The notes under the pieces were generated by a model that had not been told where the DNA came from, did not search any database, and saw only the letters and a program-made list of their open reading frames with translations. A stretch of 64,000 nucleotides of DNA from Marinomonas foliarum (lineage in GTDB: Bacteria; Pseudomonadota; Gammaproteobacteria; Pseudomonadales; Marinomonadaceae): NCBI RefSeq assembly GCF_003337275.1, contig NZ_QPJQ01000017.1, positions 1 through 64,000 on the forward strand, given 5' to 3'. Both the position numbers and the translations under genes were made by a program. Of the stretch, positions 1-7,348 are shown piece by piece; within the stretch, counting starts at the first letter, position 1, and each line of letters begins with the position of its first letter.

Positions 1-60
1 CTGCTTTATCTGTGGTAAGAAGAAGTGTATCAACTTCAGCAGTTGGCTTCTTCTACACCT

Positions 61-111
61 GATTTGCAGTGTCGCACTTATTATCTGAATTTAGGCAAAA
101 CACTGCAAATC
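61..111. repeat. 12-bp perfect inverted repeat upstream of the nuclease gene
   Basis: GATTTGCAGTGT at 61-72 is mirrored exactly by ACACTGCAAATC at 100-111, with 27 bases between. It lies 66 bp before the preferred start of the endonuclease gene. It may be an operator or a 5'-UTR hairpin; there is no T-run, so it is not a terminator. Bases 1-60 hold nothing I can assign. Confidence 0.5.
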
Positions 112-176
112 CAAACGCATTACTGACAGCAAACGGCCCTACAATCCTGCCTATCTTATTCCTCAGGAAATGTGCC

Positions 177-1040
177 ATGCGCCGCTGCCTTATTACGTTA
201 CTTATGTTTTTCTCGGGGGTTGCGTCGGGAGTTGTGTTAGCGGGTTACTACGATGGAACGGAAGGGCTATCTGGTGACGCGTTGAAAGCGAAGCTGCACT
301 CCATCATAGACGGTCAGAAGCCGCTTAAGTATACGCAAAGTGGTAATACAGATTGGTACGATGGCAAGAAGATAGACGTATGGGAAGCCTTGGTTTACAC
401 CGATTCCGCCTGTCCAGATGACGCGCCAAAATGTGGCCTAGTGCAAATGCTTTACCTAGATGAAGCCAGACACATTAACCAGGCAAACCGTGGTAAATCC
501 AATAACGATTCTTGGGACCGAGAACACGTTTGGCCAAAGTCGCGAGGATTCAAAAAACAAAGCCAAGATGGGTACACCGACTTGCACCACCTACGCCCTG
601 CCGATCGCAATATAAACGGCGCTCACAGTAACTATGGTTATGACATGGGCGGCGATCCTTTCTACGATACCCTAGGCGATGGCAGCAAAGTATTCAGTGG
701 CACCTATGTGGACAAAACCAATGAATCGTTTGAACCAACCGACCGCGCCAAAGGCCAAATCGCCCGTATGATCTTCTACATGGCTTCACGCTACGAAGCA
801 GGCGATGACGCCTCACCCGAAAACATGCCAGACCTAATCATATTAGACAGCAACGAAAAACAAAGCGGCCAGCCTTCCATAGGCGACCTTTGCACGCTAG
901 TGAAATGGAATGAAGAGTTTGCCGTTACCGACTTTGAAAAACGCCGTAACGACAGAGTACAAGAGCTACAAGGCAACCGTAATCCGTATATCGACCACCC
1001 TGAGTTTGTAGATGCGATATGGGCGAATAAGTGCTCATAA
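177..1040 (+). CDS. endA: Secreted endonuclease I (EndA/Dns family)
   Basis: Non-specific periplasmic or extracellular DNase of the endonuclease I family, usually linked to use of extracellular DNA as a nutrient or to limiting DNA uptake. An N-terminal signal peptide (MRRCLITLLMFFSGVASG, then a cleavage region near VLAG) is followed by the family core: DREHVWPKS and, about 20 residues on, DLHHLRPADRNIN, which hold the beta-beta-alpha-metal catalytic histidine and Mg-binding asparagine. Length (287 aa) is slightly above the usual 230-270. The ATG at 177 is preferred over an in-frame GTG at 69 because it has an AGGA 8 nt upstream and begins directly with the signal peptide. It appears monocistronic, with an inverted repeat upstream. 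Confidence 0.9.
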   Translation: MRRCLITLLMFFSGVASGVVLAGYYDGTEGLSGDALKAKLHSIIDGQKPLKYTQSGNTDWYDGKKIDVWEALVYTDSACPDDAPKCGLVQMLYLDEARHINQANRGKSNNDSWDREHVWPKSRGFKKQSQDGYTDLHHLRPADRNINGAHSNYGYDMGGDPFYDTLGDGSKVFSGTYVDKTNESFEPTDRAKGQIARMIFYMASRYEAGDDASPENMPDLIILDSNEKQSGQPSIGDLCTLVKWNEEFAVTDFEKRRNDRVQELQGNRNPYIDHPEFVDAIWANKCS

Positions 1041-1108
1041 AACTTTAAGAATTGCATCAGATGAAACATTGCTAATTTTCATCTAACGCAAAACTCACAG
1101 ATATTTCT

Positions 1109-1793
1109 CTAAGAGCCTATCTTCTTTAGAACAGGATCAAAAATCTGAGCAACCATATCAACCATATCATCCATATCTTTGTCAGAAATCTTTCTCATTC
1201 GCTGGTGCCTCTCGGCAATTTTTCGCTTAACACCATTCATCGTTTTTTTATTGACTCGCTTAGAAAGAGTCACCAAGTCTTTTTCAAACACCTCTAATGA
1301 CTCTTTATAAGCAAGGTTAGTAAAACTGCTTTTCAATGCGACAAAATCTGGATCATCAGAATTCGGATCACCAAAAGAGTGTTCGTTGATTTTTTTTTAA
1401 AAATCCAACTAAAAGAGTATTATTTGAAAGCTCGAATGCTAACAATGGGTCTATCATTGATAGGTCATCAACAGACATATTGTATTTTCCATATAGCTCA
1501 ATCCTATTATTAATTGGCATTAGCTTAAGATTGTGTATAAACATGTCGGACTTAAAGCCTTCTGGTATCACTTCATTTGGCAATTTCCTTTTTATACAAG
1601 AAATATATGCATCAACATATTCTTCAGAGAGTAGAAAGCTAGATGCGGAAATTTCATTCCAAACTGAAAGCAGACCAAACAGGGATTGGTTAAGCTTGCT
1701 ATGGACAGCTTTTCTTTCTTTATATCTAAATGAAACAAAGCTTATGATCGATCCTAGAAAAGCACCGATTACAATGGAAATAATAGGAATCAA
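1109..1793 (-). pseudogene. Hypothetical membrane-anchored protein, split by a frameshift at an A9 tract
   Basis: Two open frames on the minus strand join into one gene. The first begins at a TTG (1793) preceded by GAGGG and encodes an N-terminal membrane segment (IPIISIVIGAFLGSIISFV) and about 120 further residues, ending at 1368. At the A9 run (1390-1398) dropping one A lets translation continue as INEHSFGDPNSDD... into the second frame, which has no start of its own other than an internal TTG and ends at 1109. The joined protein would be about 227 aa: one membrane anchor, then a soluble, charged C-terminus. I recognise no family. Intact coding character on both sides argues for a recent frameshift, slippage-rescued expression, or a sequencing error in the homopolymer. 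Confidence 0.6.
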
Positions 1794-1900
1794 AACACAC
1801 CCTCAGCAAATAATTTAAATAAGTATATTTGCACTTAAAAAGATGGCCAATTCCATCCCCCCAAAACTAAAGTTATCTTTTTAACCTATGAAAAACAACA

Positions 1901-1928
1901 AAAAAGCCCACAACCGGTGAGCTTTTTT
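1901..1928 (-). terminator. Terminator after the Rha remnant
   Basis: AAAAGC-CAC and GTG-GCTTTT arms (one internal mismatch) around the loop AACCG, with A/T runs on both sides, so it could act in both directions. It follows the 3' end of the Rha remnant at 1940. A related hairpin follows the second remnant at 2707-2735. Confidence 0.6.
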
Positions 1929-1939
1929 ATGTCTGCAGT

Positions 1940-2216
1940 TTAGAAGTCTATATAGTTGCGTTTGGCGAGGTCCTTCATGCGGGTGATGTTGTCGTTTACC
2001 CAGTCTGGTGTGCGGAGTTGGGCGATTTGGGTTTGGTACATGCGGACGGCTTGGATTAGGTCGACGAGTTCTTTAGAGGGGATGACGACGGGGTCGCTTT
2101 GTATCTGCATGGATTTGACGATGTTGTTGAGCAGTTGCTTTCCTTGGAGGGAATAGCTGTCTTTTTCCGCTAGAGCTAGGTTGTCTGTGATTGGTTTTGC
2201 TCGTGGAGCTGTTTGG
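1940..2216 (-). pseudogene. Rha-family phage regulator, C-terminal remnant (copy 1)
   Basis: The minus strand reads the C-terminal part of a Rha-type phage regulatory protein: NLALAEKDSYSLQGKQLLNN, then SMQIQSDPVVIPSKELVDLI, and an intact end TRMKDLAKRNYIDF followed by TAA at 1940-1942. No start codon or N-terminal Rha domain is present: homology fades near 2216, about 20 nt from the stop of the small membrane gene. About 100 bp (2088-2189) match copy 2 at 2928-3030 with one mismatch. It is a 5'-truncated duplicate of the gene remnant at 2757-3229. Rha proteins are phage-borne regulators that interfere with infection in IHF-deficient hosts, so this is probably a decayed prophage fragment. Confidence 0.7.
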
Positions 2217-2235
2217 AGTAGATGAAGGCTAGGTG

Positions 2236-2613
2236 CTATTTTTCATCTGCCCCCAAATTCAAGTGCTTAACAAACGTATTTACATACGAAATAAAAAATA
2301 ATCCTAGTAGGGCTATGACAGACCTACGGATTATATCAACACTTTGCTCGGGGAGTTCGCCGCCAATGAAATATGATAGCCACATCATAGAACCACTCAA
2401 AATTAACATGGCAGAGTAAAACTTAATAGCTGTTGACAACCATGTAGTACGACGAAAATAACCAAAAATAACAGCACTATTTACAGCTACTGGAAGTATC
2501 GCTACTAAATCTCCTTGCAACAAAGCCATAATGCTTAGAGCAAGGCTAAGAAAGCACAAAAACAATAATAAGCTGATGAACAGTTTACCTAGTGGTGGTA
2601 TTGAGTATTCCAT
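2236..2613 (-). CDS. Small integral membrane protein, unknown
   Basis: A 125-residue protein with four likely membrane segments: about residues 10-30 (LGKLFISLLLFLCFLSLALS), 34-52, 63-82 and 94-112. It ends in a short charged tail (NLGADEK). I recognise no family. The gene sits alone between two copies of the Rha C-terminal region in the same orientation, so it looks like cargo carried by the event that duplicated the Rha 3' end. The start ATG (2613) is followed directly by a hydrophobic stretch. It has no obvious partner gene. Confidence 0.6.
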   Translation of the reverse strand: MEYSIPPLGKLFISLLLFLCFLSLALSIMALLQGDLVAILPVAVNSAVIFGYFRRTTWLSTAIKFYSAMLILSGSMMWLSYFIGGELPEQSVDIIRRSVIALLGLFFISYVNTFVKHLNLGADEK

Positions 2614-2706
2614 ATTTAAACCTAACAGTTTAATAGTAAGTATTCGCGTTTAAAGGTTCATTGATACTAAAAGACTTTCTCGTTTCCTACTAGCCCAAAC
2701 AACAAC

Positions 2707-2735
2707 TAAAGCCCACTTTCGTGGGCTTGCTTTTA
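2707..2735 (-). terminator. Bidirectional terminator between Rha remnant 2 and the small membrane gene
   Basis: AAGCCCAC-TTTC-GTGGGCTT is a perfect 8-bp stem with a 4-nt loop, followed by GCTTTT on the plus side and TAGTTGTT on the minus side. It follows the end of Rha copy 2 (2757). Confidence 0.7.
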
Positions 2736-2756
2736 TTGACTGGAAAGGCTTTTCGC

Positions 2757-3229
2757 TTAGAAGTCGACAAAGTTGCGTTGGGCGTAGTCTTTGACGCGGG
2801 TGATGTTGTCGTTTACCCAGTCTGCGTGCCTGAATTAAAAAGCTAGTCGTGCTATTTGCTGTTGCTTTTTTTGTTAGGAAAGTGCGGACGGCTTGGATTA
2901 GGTCGATGAGTTCTTTTGATGGAACAACGACGGGGTCGCTTTGTATCTGCATGGATTTGACGATGTTGTTGAGCAGTTGCTTTCCTTGGAGGGAATAGCT
3001 GTCTTTTTCCGCTAGTGCTAGGTTGTCTGTGGTGGCGGGAAGGTGTTTTTGTTCGTTGAGCTGTTTTTCCATTTGGTTGAAGGCGTTGATGTAGGCTTCT
3101 TTGAACTGGGCGGCTTTGGTGCCGGTGAAGCCCATGGCCAAGAAGACGAAGCCGTCGCGGGTGATGCGATACATAGGGCGAGTCTTGTCTTGTTCATCTT
3201 TGGATAGATGTTCCAGTTGCCTTTCATCT
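2757..3229 (-). pseudogene. Rha-family phage regulator, truncated and frameshifted (copy 2)
   Basis: Minus-strand reading gives DEQDKTRPMYRITRDGFVFL, then AMGFTGTKAAQFKEAYINAF: the conserved end of the Rha DNA-interacting domain, followed by the NLALAEKDSYSLQGKQLL region shared with copy 1. An in-frame TGA lies just upstream of 3229, so the N-terminal part is missing. Near 2832-2882 a stretch of about 50 bp has replaced the ancestral sequence (copy 1 still encodes MYQTQIAQLRTPDW there), shifting the frame. The ancestral ending DWVNDNITRVKDYAQRNFVDF stays readable in another frame to TAA at 2757-2759. The 174-aa open frame from 3174 is therefore a scrambled product. Treat as a pseudogene. Confidence 0.7.
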
Positions 3230-3362
3230 CAGGTGGAAAGCTATCGTTTAAGATTAAACAACCTTATAAAACGAGTTTGATGTCACTTTTGCTCTATTAA
3301 CCTCAATGTTTCCCTCAGACTCTTAGATATCTTGTAATTTTATGACATAATGTTGTGCATCA

Positions 3363-3401
3363 GTCGCAGGGAGTTGCTCTCTTATGTCGCGACGCTTTTT
3401 T
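3363..3401 (+). terminator. Terminator-like hairpin in the dusA leader
   Basis: GTCGC (3363-3367) pairs with GCGAC (3389-3393), with an inner AGGGAG/CTCTCT pairing, and TTTTTT follows at 3396-3401, only 22 nt before dusA. It could be the terminator of an unseen short transcript or an attenuator. Bases 3230-3362 are AT-rich and hold no gene; a weak TTAGAT-N17-CATAAT promoter for dusA lies just upstream. Confidence 0.35.
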
Positions 3402-3423
3402 GAATTAATTCGATAGTAGAAGA

Positions 3424-4449
3424 ATGTCACTAGATAATGGGTCTAACCCAGTAAATTCAAGCGCTGAGCTTGATCGTCGATTTTCCATCGCGCCCATGAT
3501 GGACTGGACTACGTCCGATTACCGAGTTTTCGCTAGAACACTTAGCAAGAATACGCTGCTTTATACCGAGATGGTGACCACTGGAGCGTTACTGCAAGGT
3601 AATCATCCTGAAAGATTCTTACGTCATGATGGTTGCGAGCACCCTATTGCCCTGCAATTAGGTGGGTCTGATGCGATTGCCTTGGGTAAATGCGCAAAAA
3701 TGGCGCAGCAAGCAGGCTTTGATGAGGTTAACCTTAATGTGGGTTGCCCAAGCGACAGAGTACAAAACAGTTTAATCGGTGCGTGTTTGATGGCTTACCC
3801 TGATAAGGTAAAAGATGCCATGCGCGCGATGCAGGATAACTGCGATATTCCGGTGACGATCAAACACCGCATTGGTTTAGACGACCAAGAAGATTACAGC
3901 GTGGTGCGGGATTTTGTCGGCGATGTGGCGACGACTGGCGTGACGACCTTTATTGTCCATGCTCGTAATGCGATTTTGGAAGGCTTGAGCCCAAAAGAGA
4001 ATCGTGAAGTACCGCCATTGAAATACCATTATGTGCATCAGTTGAAGAAAGATTTTCCAGACCTTGAAATCATTTTAAACGGTGGCATAAAAACACTAGA
4101 AGAATGCAAAGAACAGTTGGCACACGTCGATGGTGTGATGGTTGGCCGCGAGGCTTATCACAATCCTTGGATTTTAAGCCAAGTCGACGAAGTATTATTT
4201 GGCGGTCAGCCGTTGGTTCATGATCGCTACGAGGCACTAGAAGCTTTCGTTCCTTATGTTGAACGCAAGTTAGAAGAAGGCGAACGCTTGATGCACCTAA
4301 CCCGACATATTTTGGGTATTTTTCAGGGCGAAGCCGGCGGCAAACAGTTCCGTCGCTACCTATCTGAAAATGGTCACAAAGCTGACGCAAAGGTAAATGT
4401 ATTATTAGAGGCCATTGAATTGGTCAAAAATCATCAACGCAAAGGATAA
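3424..4449 (+). CDS. dusA: tRNA-dihydrouridine synthase A
   Basis: FMN- and NADPH-dependent reduction of U20/U20a in the D-loop of tRNAs. The N-terminus [20 protein letters not shown] is the FMN-binding TIM-barrel start of the DusA branch, [15 protein letters not shown] follows, and the catalytic cysteine is in [19 protein letters not shown]. The [10 protein letters not shown] and [13 protein letters not shown] segments complete the phosphate-binding site. The length of 341 aa is typical. The ATG at 3424 has AGAAG close upstream. Only 5 nt separate it from tal, so the two are probably cotranscribed. Confidence 0.95.
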   Translation: MSLDNGSNPVNSSAELDRRFSIAPMMDWTTSDYRVFARTLSKNTLLYTEMVTTGALLQGNHPERFLRHDGCEHPIALQLGGSDAIALGKCAKMAQQAGFDEVNLNVGCPSDRVQNSLIGACLMAYPDKVKDAMRAMQDNCDIPVTIKHRIGLDDQEDYSVVRDFVGDVATTGVTTFIVHARNAILEGLSPKENREVPPLKYHYVHQLKKDFPDLEIILNGGIKTLEECKEQLAHVDGVMVGREAYHNPWILSQVDEVLFGGQPLVHDRYEALEAFVPYVERKLEEGERLMHLTRHILGIFQGEAGGKQFRRYLSENGHKADAKVNVLLEAIELVKNHQRKG

Positions 4450-4454
4450 GAGCA

Positions 4455-5405
4455 ATGAGCAATAAGTTATCTCAATTAAAAGAGTTCACGACCATTGTGG
4501 CCGACACCGGTGATATCACGGCAATCAAAGATTTTTTACCACAAGATGCGACAACTAACCCATCTTTGATGCTTAAAGCTGCACAAATTCCAGAGTACGC
4601 TCCTTTCCTTGATCAAGCGATTGCTTGGGCAAAAACGCAAAGTAACGACAAAGACCAGCAAATCCTAGACGCTGGCGACAAGCTTGCTGTGATCATTGGT
4701 ACTGAAATTCTAAAATATGTTCCAGGCCGTATTTCAACTGAAGTGGATGCGCGTTTGTCTTTTGACAAAGAAGCGACACTAGCGAAAGCTCGTAAATTGA
4801 TCGCCCTTTATGAAGAAGCTGGTGTGTCTCGTGACCGCGTTCTAATCAAAGCCGCGTCGACTTGGGAAGGTATTAAAGCCGCAGAAGAGCTAGAAAAAGA
4901 AGGCATTAACTGTAACCTGACGTTGTTGTTTTCTTTCGCTCAAGCACAAGCCTGTGCTGAAGCGGGCGTTTACCTGATCTCTCCATTCGTTGGTCGTATC
5001 CTTGATTGGTACAAAAAATCGACTGGCCAAGAATACACTGCAGAAACAGATCCAGGTGTAGTCTCTGTTACTGAAATCTACAATTACTACAAGCAACACG
5101 GCTACAAAACCGTTGTGATGGGCGCGAGCTTCCGTAACATCGGCGAAATCGAGCAACTCGCTGGTTGTGACCGTTTAACTATCAGCCCTAACCTGCTTGA
5201 AGAGTTGAAAAAAGACGAAGGCAAACTTGAGCGTAAATTGGTGCCAACTACGGATGTGAAACCTGCTCCTGCAGCAATCACAGAAACAGCATTCCGTTGG
5301 GCAATGAACGAAGACGCAATGGCAACAGAGAAACTGTCTGAAGGCATTCGTAACTTCGCAGCGGATCAGGCTAAACTAGAAGTCACTTTGGCGTCTATGC
5401 TTTAA
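4455..5405 (+). CDS. tal: Transaldolase
   Basis: Cytoplasmic pentose-phosphate enzyme that moves a dihydroxyacetone unit between sedoheptulose-7-P and glyceraldehyde-3-P. Family landmarks: [14 protein letters not shown] near residue 30, [14 protein letters not shown] around 95, and the Schiff-base lysine in [19 protein letters not shown] near 132, followed by [19 protein letters not shown] and [11 protein letters not shown]. 316 aa matches TalB-type enzymes. It directly follows dusA and ends at a strong terminator. Confidence 0.96.
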   Translation: MSNKLSQLKEFTTIVADTGDITAIKDFLPQDATTNPSLMLKAAQIPEYAPFLDQAIAWAKTQSNDKDQQILDAGDKLAVIIGTEILKYVPGRISTEVDARLSFDKEATLAKARKLIALYEEAGVSRDRVLIKAASTWEGIKAAEELEKEGINCNLTLLFSFAQAQACAEAGVYLISPFVGRILDWYKKSTGQEYTAETDPGVVSVTEIYNYYKQHGYKTVVMGASFRNIGEIEQLAGCDRLTISPNLLEELKKDEGKLERKLVPTTDVKPAPAAITETAFRWAMNEDAMATEKLSEGIRNFAADQAKLEVTLASML

Positions 5406-5430
5406 TCAGCTTGTCATTATAGTGAACGTT

Positions 5431-5457
5431 AAAAACGCGGCTTAGGCCGCGTTTTTT
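5431..5457 (+). terminator. Terminator of the dusA-tal unit
   Basis: AACGCGGC-TTAG-GCCGCGTT is a GC-rich stem followed by TTTTTT; it starts 25 nt after the tal stop codon. Confidence 0.85.
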
Positions 5458-5494
5458 GTTTACTTTCGAGATACATTTTTTAAAAAGACGGTAT

Positions 5495-6016
5495 ATGACT
5501 GAACGGACAGAGTTTGAAAATATGGTTCTAGGTGAATCATTCAATGGGATCGATCTTGATCTTAGATTACGACGCGAAGCCGCTCGCCTTGCCTGTGCTA
5601 AGTTCAATGCTCACCCAAGCAAGGGTAACCTTCGTCATGTGACACGCTTGTTTGCCGAATTTGGCAGCGTGGTGATTGAGCCAGGCTTTCAATGTGACTA
5701 TGGTTCGCAGATTCATCTGGGTGAACGTGTTTTTATTAATTTCCAATGCATATTCTTAGACAGCGCCAAGATCCATATCGGTGACGATGTATTAATCGGC
5801 CCTGGTGTCCACCTTTATACGGTGGATCATCCTAGAGACACTGAGCAGCGTGCCTCTGGCGAGTGTTTTGCTCGTCCGATTACGATTGGCAACAAAGTCT
5901 GGATTGGGGGCGGTGCCAAGATCCTTCCCGGTATTAAGATCGGCCATAACGCGATTATTGCCGCTAATGCGGTTGTGACTCGAAATGTGGCCGACAACGA
6001 GCGCTACTTTGGCTAA
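5495..6016 (+). CDS. Maltose/galactoside O-acetyltransferase-like hexapeptide enzyme, short C-terminus
   Basis: Acetyl-CoA-dependent sugar O-acetyltransferase of the Maa/NodL left-handed beta-helix family. The N-terminal helical region (TEFENMVLGESFNGID) precedes hexapeptide repeats (IHLGERVFINFQCIFLDSAKIHIGDDVLIGPGVHLYTVDH). The active-site histidine is in the TVDHP motif, and VWIGGGAKILPGIKIGHNAI follows. The ATG at 5495 is preferred over 5456, which lies in the tal terminator. At 173 aa the protein ends at ERYFG, where the family normally continues with GNPAR. Removing one T at the stop would read GNP, so a small frameshift may have clipped the C-terminal tail; the catalytic core is intact. 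Confidence 0.85.
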   Translation: MTERTEFENMVLGESFNGIDLDLRLRREAARLACAKFNAHPSKGNLRHVTRLFAEFGSVVIEPGFQCDYGSQIHLGERVFINFQCIFLDSAKIHIGDDVLIGPGVHLYTVDHPRDTEQRASGECFARPITIGNKVWIGGGAKILPGIKIGHNAIIAANAVVTRNVADNERYFG

Positions 6017-6219
6017 TCCTCTTTTCATATTACGCCACAATAATGTTTGCATTATTGCAGCAAAATGCTGCATTCAACGCCTTAATTAGCGCTAATTTAA
6101 ATACTTCTTTAAACTGGGCAAGCATTCCGCAATTGTTAAGGAAATAGCAAGCCCCCGCCTCTTCTATTGATTATTTTGTATATACTAAGACAGTGAAATT
6201 TGCGAGAAGAGGTCGCCTT

Positions 6220-7335
6220 ATGAAAACTTGGATTCTATTTTTAGCTAGCCTAATGGCGCTAAATACTAGCGCCTCGGATGCCATCCTTGATGATTCATTA
6301 AACGTTGATCAAGTCACTCAATTCGATGGCATACCTTGGGGCATTGCCATACTCAGTGATCAAGAAGCTATCGTCACCATAAAAAAAGGTGAGACTTATA
6401 AAGTCAATCTAGTCAGTGGTAAATCCCAAGCACTGAAAGGTTTACCCGAAGTAGATAGCCGTGGCCAAGGTGGTTTATTGGATGTTGCCATTCCGCCAAC
6501 CTTCAAGACTCAAGGATGGGTATACTTCACTTACGCCAAGCCTACAAAAGATGGCGCTAATACAACACTGGCAAGAGCAAAATTAACCAACAACTCATTA
6601 ACCGATTGGCAAGATGTGTTCGTCACAGATTCAGCCACCAGCACAACAAAGCATTATGGTGGTCGTATCGCGTTTGATGACAAAGAACACGTTTTTTTCT
6701 CTGTAGGTGATCGCGGTGTTCGTGATAATGCACAAGACTTAACCAACCATGCTGGCAGCGTGATTCGTCTAAACTTAGACGGCACTGTGCCAACTGACAA
6801 TCCATTTGTAACTCATGCCAATATTCGCAATGAGATATGGAGCTATGGTCACCGTAACCCTCAAGGGCTGTTTTACGATACGGACACAGACACACTTTGG
6901 TCTAATGAACACGGCCCAAGAGGCGGAGATGAAATCAACCTCATTCGTCCTGGCGCTAACTATGGCTGGCCGATTGTGTCTTATGGTAAGGAATATTGGG
7001 GGCCGATCAATGTGGGCGAAGGTCAAACAAAAGTCGGCATAGATAACCCAGCCAAAGTATTTATCCCTTCAATTGCACCTAGCAGTTTGATTCGTTATAG
7101 GGGCATGTTGTTTTCAAATTGGAATGGTGACTTTTTATCGACTGCTTTAGCGTTAAGACATTTGAATAAAATTAAAATCGATAAAAATGGCGAAACAACG
7201 GAAACTCGCTACCTGCAACATTTAGATGAGCGCCTTCGCTCAATCGCTCAAGATTCAAAAGGTGCGCTGTATATCGGTACAGACTCGGGAAAATTGTTAA
7301 AAGTGACCTTAGATAATAAGATCGCATTGCAATAG
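6220..7335 (+). CDS. Periplasmic PQQ-dependent aldose sugar dehydrogenase (YliI/Asd-like)
   Basis: Six-bladed propeller quinoprotein of the soluble glucose/aldose sugar dehydrogenase family; oxidises sugars to lactones in the periplasm when PQQ is available. A signal peptide (MKTWILFLASLMALNTSAS) is followed by the blades with RGQGGLLDVAI, KHYGGRIAFD, SYGHRNPQGLFYD and SNEHGPRGGDEINLI, then GANYGWPIVSYG; these hold the usual PQQ and Ca2+ contacts (His, Arg, Asn). ATG 6220 was chosen because AGAGG sits 7 nt upstream and the signal peptide begins there; an in-frame GTG lies at 6193. No PQQ biosynthesis gene is visible in this window. Confidence 0.88.
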   Translation: MKTWILFLASLMALNTSASDAILDDSLNVDQVTQFDGIPWGIAILSDQEAIVTIKKGETYKVNLVSGKSQALKGLPEVDSRGQGGLLDVAIPPTFKTQGWVYFTYAKPTKDGANTTLARAKLTNNSLTDWQDVFVTDSATSTTKHYGGRIAFDDKEHVFFSVGDRGVRDNAQDLTNHAGSVIRLNLDGTVPTDNPFVTHANIRNEIWSYGHRNPQGLFYDTDTDTLWSNEHGPRGGDEINLIRPGANYGWPIVSYGKEYWGPINVGEGQTKVGIDNPAKVFIPSIAPSSLIRYRGMLFSNWNGDFLSTALALRHLNKIKIDKNGETTETRYLQHLDERLRSIAQDSKGALYIGTDSGKLLKVTLDNKIALQ

Positions 7336-7348
7336 CCTTACTGGGCTA

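Noticed and set aside
3018..3227. Minus-strand 69-codon open frame overlapping Rha copy 2
   Set aside because: It is an out-of-phase shadow; Rha-type protein sequence is read in another frame.
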